From positions 83,180,156 to 83,244,155 of the forward strand of contig NC_052357.1 in NCBI RefSeq assembly GCF_009727055.1: a stretch of 64,000 nucleotides of DNA. Direction: 5' to 3'. The DNA comes from Benincasa hispida (Eukaryota > Streptophyta > Magnoliopsida > Cucurbitales > Cucurbitaceae). Below are positions 33,632-45,310 of this stretch, in pieces (position 1 is the stretch's first letter; each line of letters starts with the position of its first letter). The position numbers were made by a program, and so were the translations under genes. Under the pieces are notes generated by a model. It searched no databases. It was given only the letters and a program-made list of their open reading frames with translations, and was not told the origin of the DNA.

Positions 33632-34420
33632 ATGGCTCTTGAAGCTCTGAATTCTCCAACTACTCCATCACCGGCGCTTCACTACGACGACCCAAATCTC
33701 GATTCGTTGGAGTCTTGGTCTAAGAGGAAGAGAACCAAGCGTCCACGTGGGTTCGACAACCCTCCTACAGAGGAAGAGTATTTAGCCTTATGTCTTATCA
33801 TGCTTGCTCGCGGTGGCGCTACCGCTACACCAGACTCTGACAACCCACTTGACTATGAAGTTCCGATTCCGGCTCAACCCATATCGGTTGTTAAACTTAG
33901 CTACAAGTGCTCTGTTTGTAGTAAGGCCTTTTCGTCTTACCAAGCTTTGGGTGGACATAAAGCCAGTCATAGAAAATCAGCTACAGGGGAAGACCAATCC
34001 ACCTCCTCCACCACAACCACTTCCGCCACCGCCACAGCCACCGCCTCCGTCGGTGGAGGTAAATCCCACGAGTGCTCCATTTGTCACAAGTCTTTTCCCA
34101 CAGGTCAAGCCTTAGGCGGCCACAAGCGTTGCCACTACGACGGCGGACTCAGTAACAACAATAACAACAACAACAACAACAACAATCACACACAGAGTCA
34201 TCACAACAACGCCGCCGCCGCTGTGACATCGTCGGAAGGAGTTGGGTCTACCCATACACAGAGTCACAGCCACCGCGACTTTGACCTCAACCTCCCAGCC
34301 TTGCCGGAGCTATCACCGGGATTCTTCATCTCTGCCGGTGACGACGAGGTCCAAAGCCCATTACCTCTGAAGAAACCTCGTATACTAACGATTCCCAAAA
34401 TCGAAATTTCTCAAAATTGA
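33632..34420 (+). CDS. C2H2 zinc-finger transcriptional repressor, ZAT10/STZ-like
   Basis: An intronless gene for a 262-residue nuclear C1-2i zinc-finger protein. It starts MALEAL, as in ZAT10 relatives. A basic nuclear-localisation/B-box lies at 31-39 (KRKRTKRPR) and the L-box at 47-62 ([16 protein letters not shown]). Finger 1 is at 91-113 (C93, C96, H109, H113) and finger 2 at 146-168 (C148, C151, H164, H168), both with the plant QALGGH signature. The EAR repression motif is at 216-227 ([12 protein letters not shown]). Between these are a Ser/Thr/Ala-rich linker (121-140) and an 11-residue Asn run (175-185) encoded mostly by AAC. Length is close to the about 230-270 usual for the family. 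Family members bind A(G/C)T-type sites and repress genes in drought, salt, cold and wounding responses, often recruiting TOPLESS through EAR. No defect is visible. The ATG at 33632 is the first in frame. This is the only clearly functional gene in the window, and exact orthology (ZAT10, AZF or ZPT2-type) needs a tree. Confidence 0.96.
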   Translation: MALEALNSPTTPSPALHYDDPNLDSLESWSKRKRTKRPRGFDNPPTEEEYLALCLIMLARGGATATPDSDNPLDYEVPIPAQPISVVKLSYKCSVCSKAFSSYQALGGHKASHRKSATGEDQSTSSTTTTSATATATASVGGGKSHECSICHKSFPTGQALGGHKRCHYDGGLSNNNNNNNNNNNHTQSHHNNAAAAVTSSEGVGSTHTQSHSHRDFDLNLPALPELSPGFFISAGDDEVQSPLPLKKPRILTIPKIEISQN

Positions 34421-36231
34421 TCAATTGGGGATCATTCAGTTCCAGAAATCTTAGGGAAAAGAAACACAATTTCTTTGAATTTGTTTGTTTAGTAGGTGAT
34501 TTGTTTGTATGTAAATAGAAGGAAAAGTAGAAATTAGATTGTAACCCCCCACCCACCATTTATCACGCTTTGTTTGTTCTACTCCTATACCCACTATTGT
34601 CCTTGTAAGTTCATCCACATGATAAATTCAATTGATTATTCTTTGGTAATTTTCTTCCTGTACACAAATTAATTAAACGAGAAATTAATCACATTTACAT
34701 AATTAATAAATGATATTAAAAAAAAAAAAGCATCCATATTCAAAGCACGCAAGGAATCGGCATCATGAATGTATGAAGAGATGGGGAGTTGGCGTGGGGC
34801 GACGTGCAGGGCATGCGTGGGCGATGGATGATGCCACAGTTTGTTGCCGTTCGTTTTACTGTGGTGAACGTCGTTCTCAGTTTTTGGGTTTCTTCACTTT
34901 TACCTTTTTGCCTTCTTTTTTACCCTGATTTTGTTTCCTTTTCTACTGAATTTCAATGGCGGCGGTAAAATGTAATTAGCTGAATTTTAATTAAGTTCAG
35001 TGGAGTCTACAATTCTTATTCTTTTTAATCTATGACGCATGTTGTTATTGTTGGTTTCTTTTTTTTCATATTTTGTAAGGCTAACGCCACAGAAACGTGA
35101 AAAATAAAACATTTGTATGGAAATTTTTTGGGGGTATTCTTTCTTCCACCTGCAATTCCATTGAGGGTGGCAAAGTATGATTTTGCCACGTACCCAAGTA
35201 AAGGAAAACCGAAAAGGATGGAACTTTGGAAACCCCCATCTGGGATTTTTAAAATATTTTAAAATATTTTTTATTTTTCTCCAAGTGGCTGCAAAATGTG
35301 GGGGTGAAAAAAAGATACGACTTTTGTGGACATTTTCCACAAGCAAGGAACGATCTGATTTGGTGCAAAGCCACCGCGTCCGGAATATTCTCAAAAAAGG
35401 AATAAACTTCCCATGAGTTGCGCCATAAAGCAGGAAAAAAACTGGGATTGGTATTTTAGAGCCATTTTAAGTAAACTGGAGATCAATTGCGGTGTACGCG
35501 TAAAGAAGAAGCCAGCTAATATGGGATTTGACGATGGAGGAAAGGAAAGGAAGCTACACAAGAACATACAACTAATGACTTATTCAGAGGGTGTGAAAGT
35601 TGAAATTTGAAAAGTAGGCTTTGCGTGTGGAGCGTTGATTTTGAATGGTTTACTTGAGTTTTAATTTAAAGGAGGATGAGACAGACCCAAATTTAGTGTT
35701 TACATATAAGATGAAATATAAAAAAGAAAAAGTCAACCAAAGGAGTAGAGGCCAGAGGGAGTGAGATTAGTGTTCAAGAAATGAGAGGTATTTTTTTATG
35801 TGGTTTGTTTGTTGAGAGATGAGAAGAGGCAGGGCCCAGTAAAAGACGTAGTAGGAGTTTGGTTTGAGGGGGCGGTGGGATCGGCCAGCGGTACGAATTT
35901 ACAAAGGCTGAAAATTGTGTGTGTTATGTGTTGGTGGGGGCAAAGCAACAGAAATGGATATAAAAATGGGGTCGGCCGGCCAAGTGGAGAAACAGGACAA
36001 GCAAGTGGCCGTGGTTTTTAAGTAGATGGAATTTCAATTTTTGGAGAACTTGAGAATGGACTGATGGCATGTAATGAAATGATGAGAGCCACCACCGTTG
36101 CCACCGCCTCCGCACCCGCCGCCCTTCAGAGTGGAGTTTAGCATTTTGATATTGATTTGATCTTACTTTTTTTTTTTTCCTTTTCTTTTTTAGACAAATT
36201 TGGTCTTACAATCGTCTTTGTGATTTCATAC
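34421..36231. other. 3' flank and intergenic DNA after the zinc-finger gene
   Basis: The first 300 bases are the likely 3' UTR. A possible AATAAA signal is at about 34703, followed by an A run; other plant near-upstream elements could serve. Beyond that no gene is recognised. Open frames such as 34987-35394 (minus) and 35413-35610 (plus) have no domain. A GC-rich patch (36085-36135, CCACCGCCTCCGCACCCGCC) stands out but lacks a supporting frame. Confidence 0.45.
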
Positions 36232-36242
36232 TATTGATGAGT

Positions 36243-36719
36243 AAGGGTACTAAAAAAAACTTAGATTATCCGAACAAATCCATCCATCTAATCATATTCT
36301 TCTAATATAACTCGAACCAACCTTAATTTATTATTAACCTTAAAATATATTTCTTTTATTACTTATAACACAATTATTTAGATTTTAATTTTATTTAATT
36401 TCAATATTTTTTTAATATTTTATTTTTCAACAACTCTTAAAAATAGTTTATTTATACTTTAGAAAAAAAATTTTTACTATATAAATGGAAATTGAGTTGT
36501 TAATCTTAATTTAATATATGAATAATTAAATAAGATTTTTACATATTTAAATAAATGATCTGATTAACCCGAACCAACCTAACCCAAATATTTCATGATG
36601 GGTTGGGTTGGGTTATTTTTTAATAAGGGTTATTTGGGTTGAAAAGTTTACAATCCGAACAATTGGATTGGATCTAAAAAAATCTTTTAATCCAACCCAA
36701 TCCAACCCATGAATATCCA
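36243..36719. repeat. 477-bp segment flanked by an 11-bp direct repeat
   Basis: TATTGATGAGT occurs at 36232-36242 and again at 36720-36730, exactly flanking this AT-rich segment. The right part holds an imperfect inverted repeat built of GGGTTGGGTTGG and CCAACCCAATCC. No coding sequence is present. The flank length suits a Mutator-like or retroposon-type duplication, but no matching terminal repeats were found, so the class is open. Confidence 0.4.
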
Positions 36720-36860
36720 TATTGATGAGTTATAGTTTGTCTAAATTCTACTTGCTTCTTGTTTTAAAAATATTTTATTTATTGATTTTTTGTATGTGAT
36801 TGGAGATGGATGTAAAAAAAAATAAATGACTTTTTAAATATAAAAAAATATTTTAAAATA

Positions 36861-36926
36861 TTTACACTTTATAGCAAAAAGTTCCAAAAATACATATTTT
36901 TGGAACTTTTTGCTAGACAGTGTAAA
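36861..36926. repeat. Near-perfect 66-bp hairpin
   Basis: Two 32-base arms (36861-36892 and 36895-36926) pair with only about three mismatches around a 2-base loop. The core word is AGCAAAAAGTTCCAAAAATA. Partial complementarity continues outward for another 10 bases or so. It may be the fused ends of a foldback or miniature transposon. A transcribed small-RNA precursor is possible but unsupported. Confidence 0.75.
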
Positions 36927-37079
36927 ATTTTTTAGGAATTCTTTATTTATAAGAATTTCCCAACTAATAATGTGCATTTTTGCGAGCATCTATCTTCATG
37001 TATCTATCAATTTGTCCCATCGTAATTTGTCAAATCACAAATTCTTTCACTTCTAATAAAATGCATCAAATATTATTTT

Positions 37080-37530
37080 TTCCATCATTATTAATGTTAT
37101 GGGGTGATTCTAGACAAAAAGACATAATCAACATAAAATAAAGATGGAAGCATTTAGGTCAAGAAAATAGCCAAAGATAGTAGTATCCCAGGCCCATCTA
37201 GGGAGAGAGTTAGTTTGTGTCAAAGCCTAAATTAATCCACTCGACCTATCGAAACATGAAACAAGTCATGTCCCTTGGTCCGACAAGTTATATGAATATG
37301 ACTATCCTAGAGTGATTCCGAAACTCTATCGGAACAACATAGGTCAATCACCTCTATAAATACATTCTTATATCTCCATATGGCTATAAGAGAACTTAAG
37401 TCTTACTCTCAAATTCCTTAGCTTCCATATTCTTTCACTCTATAAGTTAAGAATCAAAGTGTGTGAAAAACATCACACATGGTACGAATTTTCCCTTAAA
37501 TTCATTGTCGATATTATATGAAGGTCAAGT
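37080..37530 (+). repeat. Possible LTR fragment with TATA box
   Basis: The segment contains CTCTATAAATACATTC (about 37352) followed about 85 bases later by GTTAAGAATCAAAGTGTGTG and ACATCACACATGGTACG. That wording resembles, from memory, the R/U5 end of some plant gypsy LTRs. No boundary, TSD or internal region could be set. It may instead be an old promoter of unknown origin. Confidence 0.3.
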
Positions 37531-38059
37531 GTGTTTTTCTATCTAAATTTTGACCCCAACGGTGAATTTTCTGTTTTTTTTCTTTCTATGTTTTTTTTCC
37601 AAAAAAAAAATTGGACCGACGAGATGATATGCGTAGGGAAGGGGTTTAATTATTTTAACCCACGCAATTTAGAAAATATTATAAAATTAAAAAGGGGGAA
37701 AGTATACAGTTTTCCTCTTTTTCGTATTATAAAACTAGAAAAAGGGAAAACATGCACTGTGGAGTTACTGTTTAAATTTGGACTTAGAATAATGAGTACC
37801 AGTAATTTGAAGAATTTCCTTTAAAAAAATTTAAATACCACTTTGTTCTTGTACTCTTGAATTTAGTTTATTTTGGTTTATGTAGTTTTAATTTTGGTTG
37901 ATTTTACTTCTTATAATTTATTTTTTTAGTTCATTTTGGTTTAAAATATTTTAAAAATAGTTGTTAAAATGAAATAAAAATTGACTAAGACCGATTTAAA
38001 AATATATATATATAAAAACCAAAATAAAATAAAAATAAGAATATACGGATGCTCGTAGT

Positions 38060-38097
<38 letters not shown>

Positions 38098-39069
38098 GTT
38101 TAAACCTTTTTATCAATTTTTGATTTATTTGGGAATTTTTGGTGGATGCGCCTTAATCAACTCTGCTTTATCAACGATAAGTCTCCGCTTTTTCTGTATA
38201 ATATTCTGAAATTTGAACTTTGAACAACCCACGAGCAGTAAGTTGCAAAAACAGTTTTAATCTTTTTATGTTTATTTTTTAATTGTAAATAAAAAGAAAC
38301 AAGTTCAATGACTAATATACCCTACACATAATATTATCAATTCAAATAATAATACTTTTTTTAAAAAATAAGTACGAACCCCTTGACTAATCTTACATGA
38401 TAATATGTCTGACTCTACAATATTTGAGTGTCAAAGAAGAAGATTAAATCCTAAATAGTCACCATGAATTGAACCAATGACACTTAGTCCTTTGACTCAT
38501 TACTACTAGGTTAACCCATGATGATTACCTATACATACTATTGAATTAACAGGTGGGGCTTTTTTGTTCGAGAAAATGAAGATTTGATCCCACTGAAAAA
38601 AAAACAATCGACCTAAAACAATGTTTCCTCTTCTGTGTTTGTACTCACATTCTATAAACCTCCAATACAACTCATAATAGTTGTCACAACTCACTCTCCA
38701 CATGGCTAACATGTCCAAACATCCACTTTATATTTTGATACTATTGTTCACTATATGCAAATAACATGTATATTACAAGCTGCCAACAAAAGCATATATA
38801 CACATATATAGTTCATCGTTAAGATATCATATGTTGTAAATAAATAATGAGTGTATCACAAGCCATATACGCAGAAAAGAATAAAAATCTCAATATATAA
38901 CGTAATACGTTTACACATTAAATAAAAATCAATCATTGATACACAACGCACTGCATATGTACATAATCACATAATATTCACAAAATTTTCTTCCCTTTTT
39001 TATGGTATAAAACTGAAATAATTATGTTTTAATTTAAATTTAGTGAACCCTTCATCCCATGACTCATTC
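37531..39069. other. AT-rich intergenic DNA
   Basis: No gene or element is recognised. Present are a 30-base A run (38065-38094), AT-rich low-complexity DNA and a few short open frames with no domain. The host sequence ends at 39069, where a family A copia LTR begins. Confidence 0.5.
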
Positions 39070-41095
39070 GGTTGGGTTTTATGTCATAAAACTCGTGGAT
39101 TGTAAATAATAAACTTATTATGTTTATTGAAGTTTTATTCAATAAAGTTGTTTCTGAATGTATGAATTGCTCATTTCGTTTTAGAAATAAGAATAAATCC
39201 AATAAATTAAAGATCCATGACTATTATATAAATACTTGAACCTTATGTGTAAACATATGAGTGGATCAAGTTCAATAAATAGCCAAAATGGTCTATAGTC
39301 AGGTTCAGGTTAGGTACCTTATTCTGGTAACACTATTAGATGCAGTCCACTCTGTAGTTATTACAATTTGTTATAAAGTGCTACAAACGAAGTGATCCTT
39401 ATTTGTTCATGTATTGACATGAGGAGCGGGGGCGTCCTATGCAATGAGTTTTCATAAAATCGGACCAAGAAATAAGTAATCCTTACTGATGTTTACTATT
39501 TAAGACCAACTATTTCAAAGTAATGACCTAGGTAACTTGACCTTAATCCTGAGTTAACTATGAACTCCTGTTTATTCAGGATTATCCTTAGATTTGCATG
39601 GATGAGGGTTGGCTCAATAGCGTCAGCTTAATAAGTCTCTCATTTCAGGGGTAAGTTCGGGTAGATAGCTGAGGATATAGGATGCAAGAAGGAACTCACA
39701 TTGTTCCCTTAAGTGTTGACTTCAGGTCTTGAACAAGGGGCTTCACGCTCTCATTGGCTCAAGAGAGACTCGGTTTAGTGATTGGATGACAAATCAATTA
39801 TTCATTAGAGAATTAGTGGAACTTAAGGACCAAGATGTAATCTCGGAGGTAAAACAGCTTTTGACCCAACTGTTATTACGAACAACCTGTGAAGGGTTAA
39901 CTTACTAATCATGGTTATATCGAGTGGACACAATATATCTACAGTGAAGGAGTGCAACTACTGGCTTTAGCGGAATGACCCGGTAGTTAACGAATGGTGG
40001 TTAATTAGGTTAAAGTGTTTAGTCGGTTAATCTCGGATCGTAGGAGCCCATGATCTGTTGGTCCATAAGGTCCCCTTACTAGCTCATATTGGACTAAACC
40101 TTAGAACAGTGTGACGAATGAATTTGAAGTGTTCAAATTTGATTTTTGGAAAAAAAAATGTTAAATATATACGATATATTAAACCTAATATTTAATTGCA
40201 AATTAAACATAGAGAGAGAGAAAATATGAGATATTTAAATAAGATTTAAATATCAAGATTATGAATAAGGATTCATATTAATTGGATTAGTGCTGGATTT
40301 AATATTAAATTAAATTAATTAAATTTTTAATTAATTATTTAATTTTAATTTTATTTTAAAATTAATTATTAGAATTAATTTTGAAATTAAATGAAATTGG
40401 TCAAAATTATATAAAATCAAAGTTGTTGACTAGGTAAAAAATGCAATGAAAGTCAAAATGTTGACTTTTGGCTTTGAAAGTCAAAATGTTGACTTTTGGC
40501 TTTGAAAGTCAAAAAGTCAAATTGTTGACGTTCAACTTTGAGAGTCAAACTTTGACCTTTGACCAAGTTAATGGAAAGATCCAACAATTGTGAGTAAGAA
40601 ATTCCAGCATTTGCATTATTAAGTGTTGTTTTCATTTGAAGACACTTGCCCCACTAATCCCACTTTGAGTTAGTGGATTTTTTAGAGTCAAATTCTCATC
40701 AAACTCAATTGCATGTTTTTACATAAAATGGCCTTTAAAAAGAAGAGACTTATAAAATTTTCAACTCTTGGCCAAGTGGGATTTTATGAGATTATTTGAT
40801 AATCTCAACCCATATTTTCTCTCAAATACTTAGCCTTTTACTCTCCAAATTAGTCACTCACTGGATCCACCATCCCATTCTAAGGATGAAGAACGGTCGG
40901 GAAGACTCTCGTGGTGGTCTACGAATCGTTCGTGAGGAGACTGAAGTTGATTTGGAGAAGACTTGAGTCTACAAAAGTTGTATTTCTTCTACCCCTTTGT
41001 AATTTATTTAATTGCATGCTTATTCTTTGAAATTGACCTAGTTAGAGTACTTTAGATCCATTTTTCCTTCTGCTGCACATGTGTTTGTTCCATCA
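39070..41095 (+). repeat. 5' LTR, family A (outer copia element)
   Basis: The LTR is 2026 bp and starts GGTTGGGTTTTATGTC, with the usual TG changed to GG. It ends GTTTGTTCCATCA two bases before a primer-binding site. It aligns with the LTRs starting at 46703, 50508 and 56440. It contains an array of W-box words (40417-40566). The 40448-40503 part is a direct duplication of a 28-bp unit (GAAAGTCAAAATGTTGACTT...). Confidence 0.88.
40417..40566. promoter_or_regulatory. W-box (TTGAC) cluster in family A LTR
   Basis: About ten TTGAC cores on both strands lie within 150 bp. They include repeats of GTTGACTTTTGGC, a TTGACG, and CTTTGACCTTTGACC with two TTGACC boxes. Equivalent clusters lie in the copies at about 48045-48160 and 57850-57960. 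WRKY factors bind TTGACC/T. That they act on this LTR is inference from the motif density and its retention in copies. Confidence 0.55.
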
Positions 41096-41097
41096 AT

Positions 41098-41109
41098 TGG
41101 TATCAAAGC
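41098..41109 (+). promoter_or_regulatory. Primer-binding site of the outer copia element
   Basis: TGGTATCAAAGC differs at one base from the initiator-Met PBS TGGTATCAGAGC and lies two bases after the LTR end. The change is probably post-insertion decay. Confidence 0.8.
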
Positions 41110-44100
41110 ATGCTTAAAGTACTCAATTTTGGTTAATTTTTGCATATGGTGGGTATTTATTCATATGATGAATGTATGTGTGCTAAAGTGGATAATTTCA
41201 ATTTTGGTATCGTTTTTCTCTCTTAGATTATAATAGTTATTGTAATTGCCCAGTATTTTATGGGCTTTAACATGTTGTGAAGGGTCTATAAATTTGCTAG
41301 GGTCATTAGAGTTGTAATTAGGGTGTAATTGCTCGGTTTCGGAAAGTGGACAGCTTTATTTTTTGGTGAAGAAAAGCTCACAGACCCGGTTCATGACCCG
41401 TTGACCCGACCCGAGACGATTCAACCCGCAAAGTGAAGCATGATGCATAAAGCTTCCCAGACCCAATGACCTGCGACCTGACCCAATGTTCGTCATCAAC
41501 ACTCCAGTCCACTCCGTGTTGAGGCCCAGCACGCTCCAGCCCAGTCCAAGCCTTTCAGCCGACCCGCATCTCCAACCCAGTTTGCTCCAACCCATACCCA
41601 TGTCCTGTGTGGCACTCCAGCCGATGTTGGGGTTGATGCCCTAAATCTTGTAGGTCTTGTAGTTTGTAAACCATGTATGAACAAACATTTCAGTAAATTA
41701 TAATATTTGATATTTGATTCACTCTATCTATGAAATATTTGATATTTTAGTTGCATTAACAACAAACCAATAAACTAACATCTAAGGTTATCATTGTAAT
41801 TTAAACATGTATGTGGAGACATACAGGTGGAGTGATAACCTAAATGGTCTGTAGTATATGGATAAGGCTGGAAATCTTATCCTTGTGACACTACGAGTAT
41901 GACCCACTTTGTAGGTGTTACAAATATTGTAAAGTGCTACAAATGATCTGATCCTGATCATTCATGTATTAGACATGCGAGGGAGATATTCTATACAAAA
42001 GAGTTTGTATAAGACCGGACCACGAAAATGTTTAATCTCTTTATATAACGTTGTTCATAATTGAGACTTTCATTTCACTAAGATGACCATAGGTAACATG
42101 ACCTTTAATTCTGAGTGAGTTGCAAATTCCTGCCTATGAGGGCGGTCCTTTGATTTGCATGGGTGAGAGTGGCCAGATCGCTGACTCAATAAGCCTATCA
42201 TTTTGGGGATTCGTCTGATTGGGGAGCTGGAAACTCAGCTACACAAGATGGAATTCACTCCTTTCCCAAAGCAGGGATAAGTAGATAAATTACTCCCTTA
42301 AGGACTGATTTCGGGTCTTGAACAATATGGCGCCACACCTTCTCTTGGCTCGAGAAGGGTTTAGTCATAGTGGGACTATGATCTATTGCTCATTAGAGGG
42401 ATCGATGGTACTTAAGAAGTTAGATGTAACTACAAGGGCAAAATGGTAATTTGGCATAACTGTACTTACGAGCAATTTGTGAAGGGTCATTGTACTGTTG
42501 ATTTTTTATATCCAATGGACACATAAATATATTTGTAGCACAAAAAGTGCAGCTGTCGTTCTTTAATGGAGTGTCCGACAGTTAACGAATGGTAGATAAT
42601 GTGATTAAAGTGTTTAATCAGTTATTCACGTGCCGTTGGAGCTTCAAGCTACAGATCCATAAGGTCCCCTTGGTAGCTCAATGCATTTAAATTGAGAATC
42701 AATTTTTGGATTAATTTGAAATGTTTAAATTAACAAGAAAGAATTTGATTATATATGATATAATTAAATTAATTAAATTATATATGATATAATTGATATA
42801 ATGTATATGATATATACATTATATCAGATACATTATTATATATTTGGAGAAATAAATATTTGAATATGATTCAAATATATTTTTTATGAATAAAATTCAT
42901 AATTATTAAATTTAATATAAATATGATTTATATTAAATGCCATAAAATAAAGAAAAATAACTATGGTTTATATATTGTATATGATGCAATATTAAAACAA
43001 TAGGTTATGAATATAATATGATAAGTTGGTTATCATATTTATTTATAATTTATTAATTATTTGATAATTAAATCTTTTTTCTACATAACCACCCTTAGTG
43101 GATAGTTATTTAGTTTTATGGCAGAAGTGGGATAAATAAAAAATTGGTTTTTAATTATTCAAAAAAGGCAAGATTTCACGACCGAATAACTACACGATAG
43201 CTTTGAGAGCCTATGCGATAGATTCGCTTCTCTAAATGATCAAGAGTTCTTGCTAGACAATAGCTTTGCTTTCTCGATCTTCCTCCTCCTCCAAACTCCA
43301 ATATTCCCCTCTAACCAAAATTAGTCAGAGCCCACCACTCTTGAATTCTCACACCGAGAATACCAAGGTCACCAAGCGGTAGTGTCCTGTTTAGTTCAAG
43401 TTTACTCGTTGCTGTTAGCTGTTGTTCGAGGAGAGTTCGTGACATGTTCGATGCGTTCGTGAACGTGCACGATCGAGGGATTAACTTGAAGAACGATTCT
43501 TCAAAGATATAATCTCTAAATTTTGTTTTTTATTCAAAAGTATGTTGTAAGTTAAGTTTTATGCATAATCTGTTCTTGTATGACTGTAAATGTATGCGTT
43601 CAATCGAAATGAGATTTGGACGATCCGTTTCCACTCAAAGGTTCTCTGTTAATAACGTTCCTTCAACCGACCCGAGCACGACCCGTGCCTTCTCTGTTCA
43701 ACCCGATTTGGTAGCTCAGCCAGTCTAGATGGTCTAAATCGGTCTGGTTCGACTGGTTTGACCATTTTCTACTGGTTTTTTTGGCGGTTTTACAGTTTTG
43801 AAGGCCAGTTCAAGCGTTTTTTCAAGCAGTTCGACCATTGTTCAAAGTGTACGGAGGTGGTTTGAGGCTGTTTTCTATTTTTATTGTATTTTCTTTAGCT
43901 TTTAGCTAGCTTTCGATGCCAAATCGGTCCATTTTAGTGTGGTTATTTAATTATACATTGTGAATTTATGAATTAAATAATTTATCTATTGTGTGCATAT
44001 TGTAAGCCTATAGATTTAAAATCCTACCGTAAGATAAGCATGTAACATGCACTGCAAGTATATTATAAGTGTTATAATGTATTGTATGCATGTGTAGGAT

Positions 44101-45310
44101 TCCATGGTTTTTTATATAAGTTGTTATATTAATGCATGAAATAAATGTTTATATAGTTGTTATATAAAGCATGTTAGATGCTTGTTATAGGTTTGTTATC
44201 TTTTTATAAATGTTATAAAAAGATATAAACTTTAAAATCTATAACAAAGATAAAAGCATGCTCACTTAGGGTTAACGAATCCAAGCAATCCTGGTTTAAT
44301 ATTTAAAATAGGTCGATTTCTTATAAAATATGGTACAAACTCAACCGGTATATAACCTTGTCTAAGGCTGGAGGTATTTAAGTTGACGGTCTACAGAACA
44401 TCTTCTACCTAGGGTTTATGGTCGAATAATTGAGCATTGTTAATCGATTTTATGAGCATGCGTGAGCGGTGTAAGGTGTTAAAATTAGTTTATCACCTAG
44501 ACATCGTAGGTTACTTCCAAATATAATTGTTATACTTGGAAAAATACCTAGACTTAGGTTGTTTAATTAGTCGAAACATTCTTATGTAAATATTTACTCA
44601 AAAAAAAAAAAATAGAACATTTCAATGGGAGATTAATAACATACAGGATATGTTGTTCTTAGCTCTCATGAGATCCATATAACACTTCGTGTCGATTATA
44701 CCTCAAATGCTCTATTCGGAAAGTGTTTGCATGGGTCAATAGCAAGATGAATGGGGGAAGTAGTTCATAGTAAGTGGGTGGAGGATGTGTGTCAACGTGT
44801 CCTGCGGTCTTGTCCATTAGTTTGGACCGTGAGATTCCTATGTTGCGCCTGTTTATCATCTTTAGGGTGACATTAGCTAGTCTCTAACCACGGCTATCCC
44901 CTCAGAGGGTTGTAACATAGGATTCAGAACAACTCAAACTCTAGAAATGGATAGGATTTTTTAGGTCATTTTCCAACTTTGCCTCTCCAATTCGGTAGCA
45001 TTGTTGGGGCCGCTAATCTCTAAGATCTGAAAATAGAGGGATACACTTACAAAGTTACTAAGTGTTAATAAGTTCTCGATCGAAAACGGTAGCTAAATGA
45101 CTATCGGAATATGAGTTATTCTGGAGATAGTATTTAATCAAGAATGTCTTGCTTTAGTGAAGGAGTATTTGACTGCTTTCGGTAGTATTATTCTGACTCA
45201 CTATAGTATCGTTGCAAATAAAATAATGAAATTTGGGTACGTTATCACTTTGCTAAGATCTGATTGGGTTTAAAAGTAATTCACTAATAGAATTTGTTTA
45301 TATTTTCAGC
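41110..45310 (+). other. Long copia leader, split by a solo LTR
   Basis: Leaving out the nested LTR (41625-43665), about 2.15 kb separates the primer-binding site from the gag ATG. It holds no recognisable coding sequence. It includes a GC-rich GACCCGACCCG tract (41400-41620, 43671-43700) and a GGTTCGACTGGTTTGACC stretch (43740-43770). A comparable leader is seen in the copia element at 61537-63901, so the length is a family trait. Short open frames at 41356-41684 are not convincing genes. Confidence 0.7.
41625..43665 (+). mobile_element. Solo LTR, family B, in copia leader (TSD about RCCGA)
   Basis: The LTR is 2041 bp, starts TGTTGGGGTTGATGCC and ends AACGTTCCTTCA. It is flanked by GCCGA (41620-41624) and ACCGA (43666-43670), a 5-bp duplication with one transition. 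The GC-rich leader continues across it. No internal sequence remains. It is the only plus-orientation family B solo copy here. Confidence 0.9.

Noticed and set aside
34987..35394. 135-codon minus-strand frame downstream of the zinc-finger gene
   Set aside because: No recognisable domain or gene-like codon pattern. The amino-acid string looks random.
35800..36140. GC-rich patch with GCCACCACCGTTGCCACCGCC as a possible gene or promoter
   Set aside because: No supporting open frame, TATA box or motif arrangement. Composition alone is not enough.
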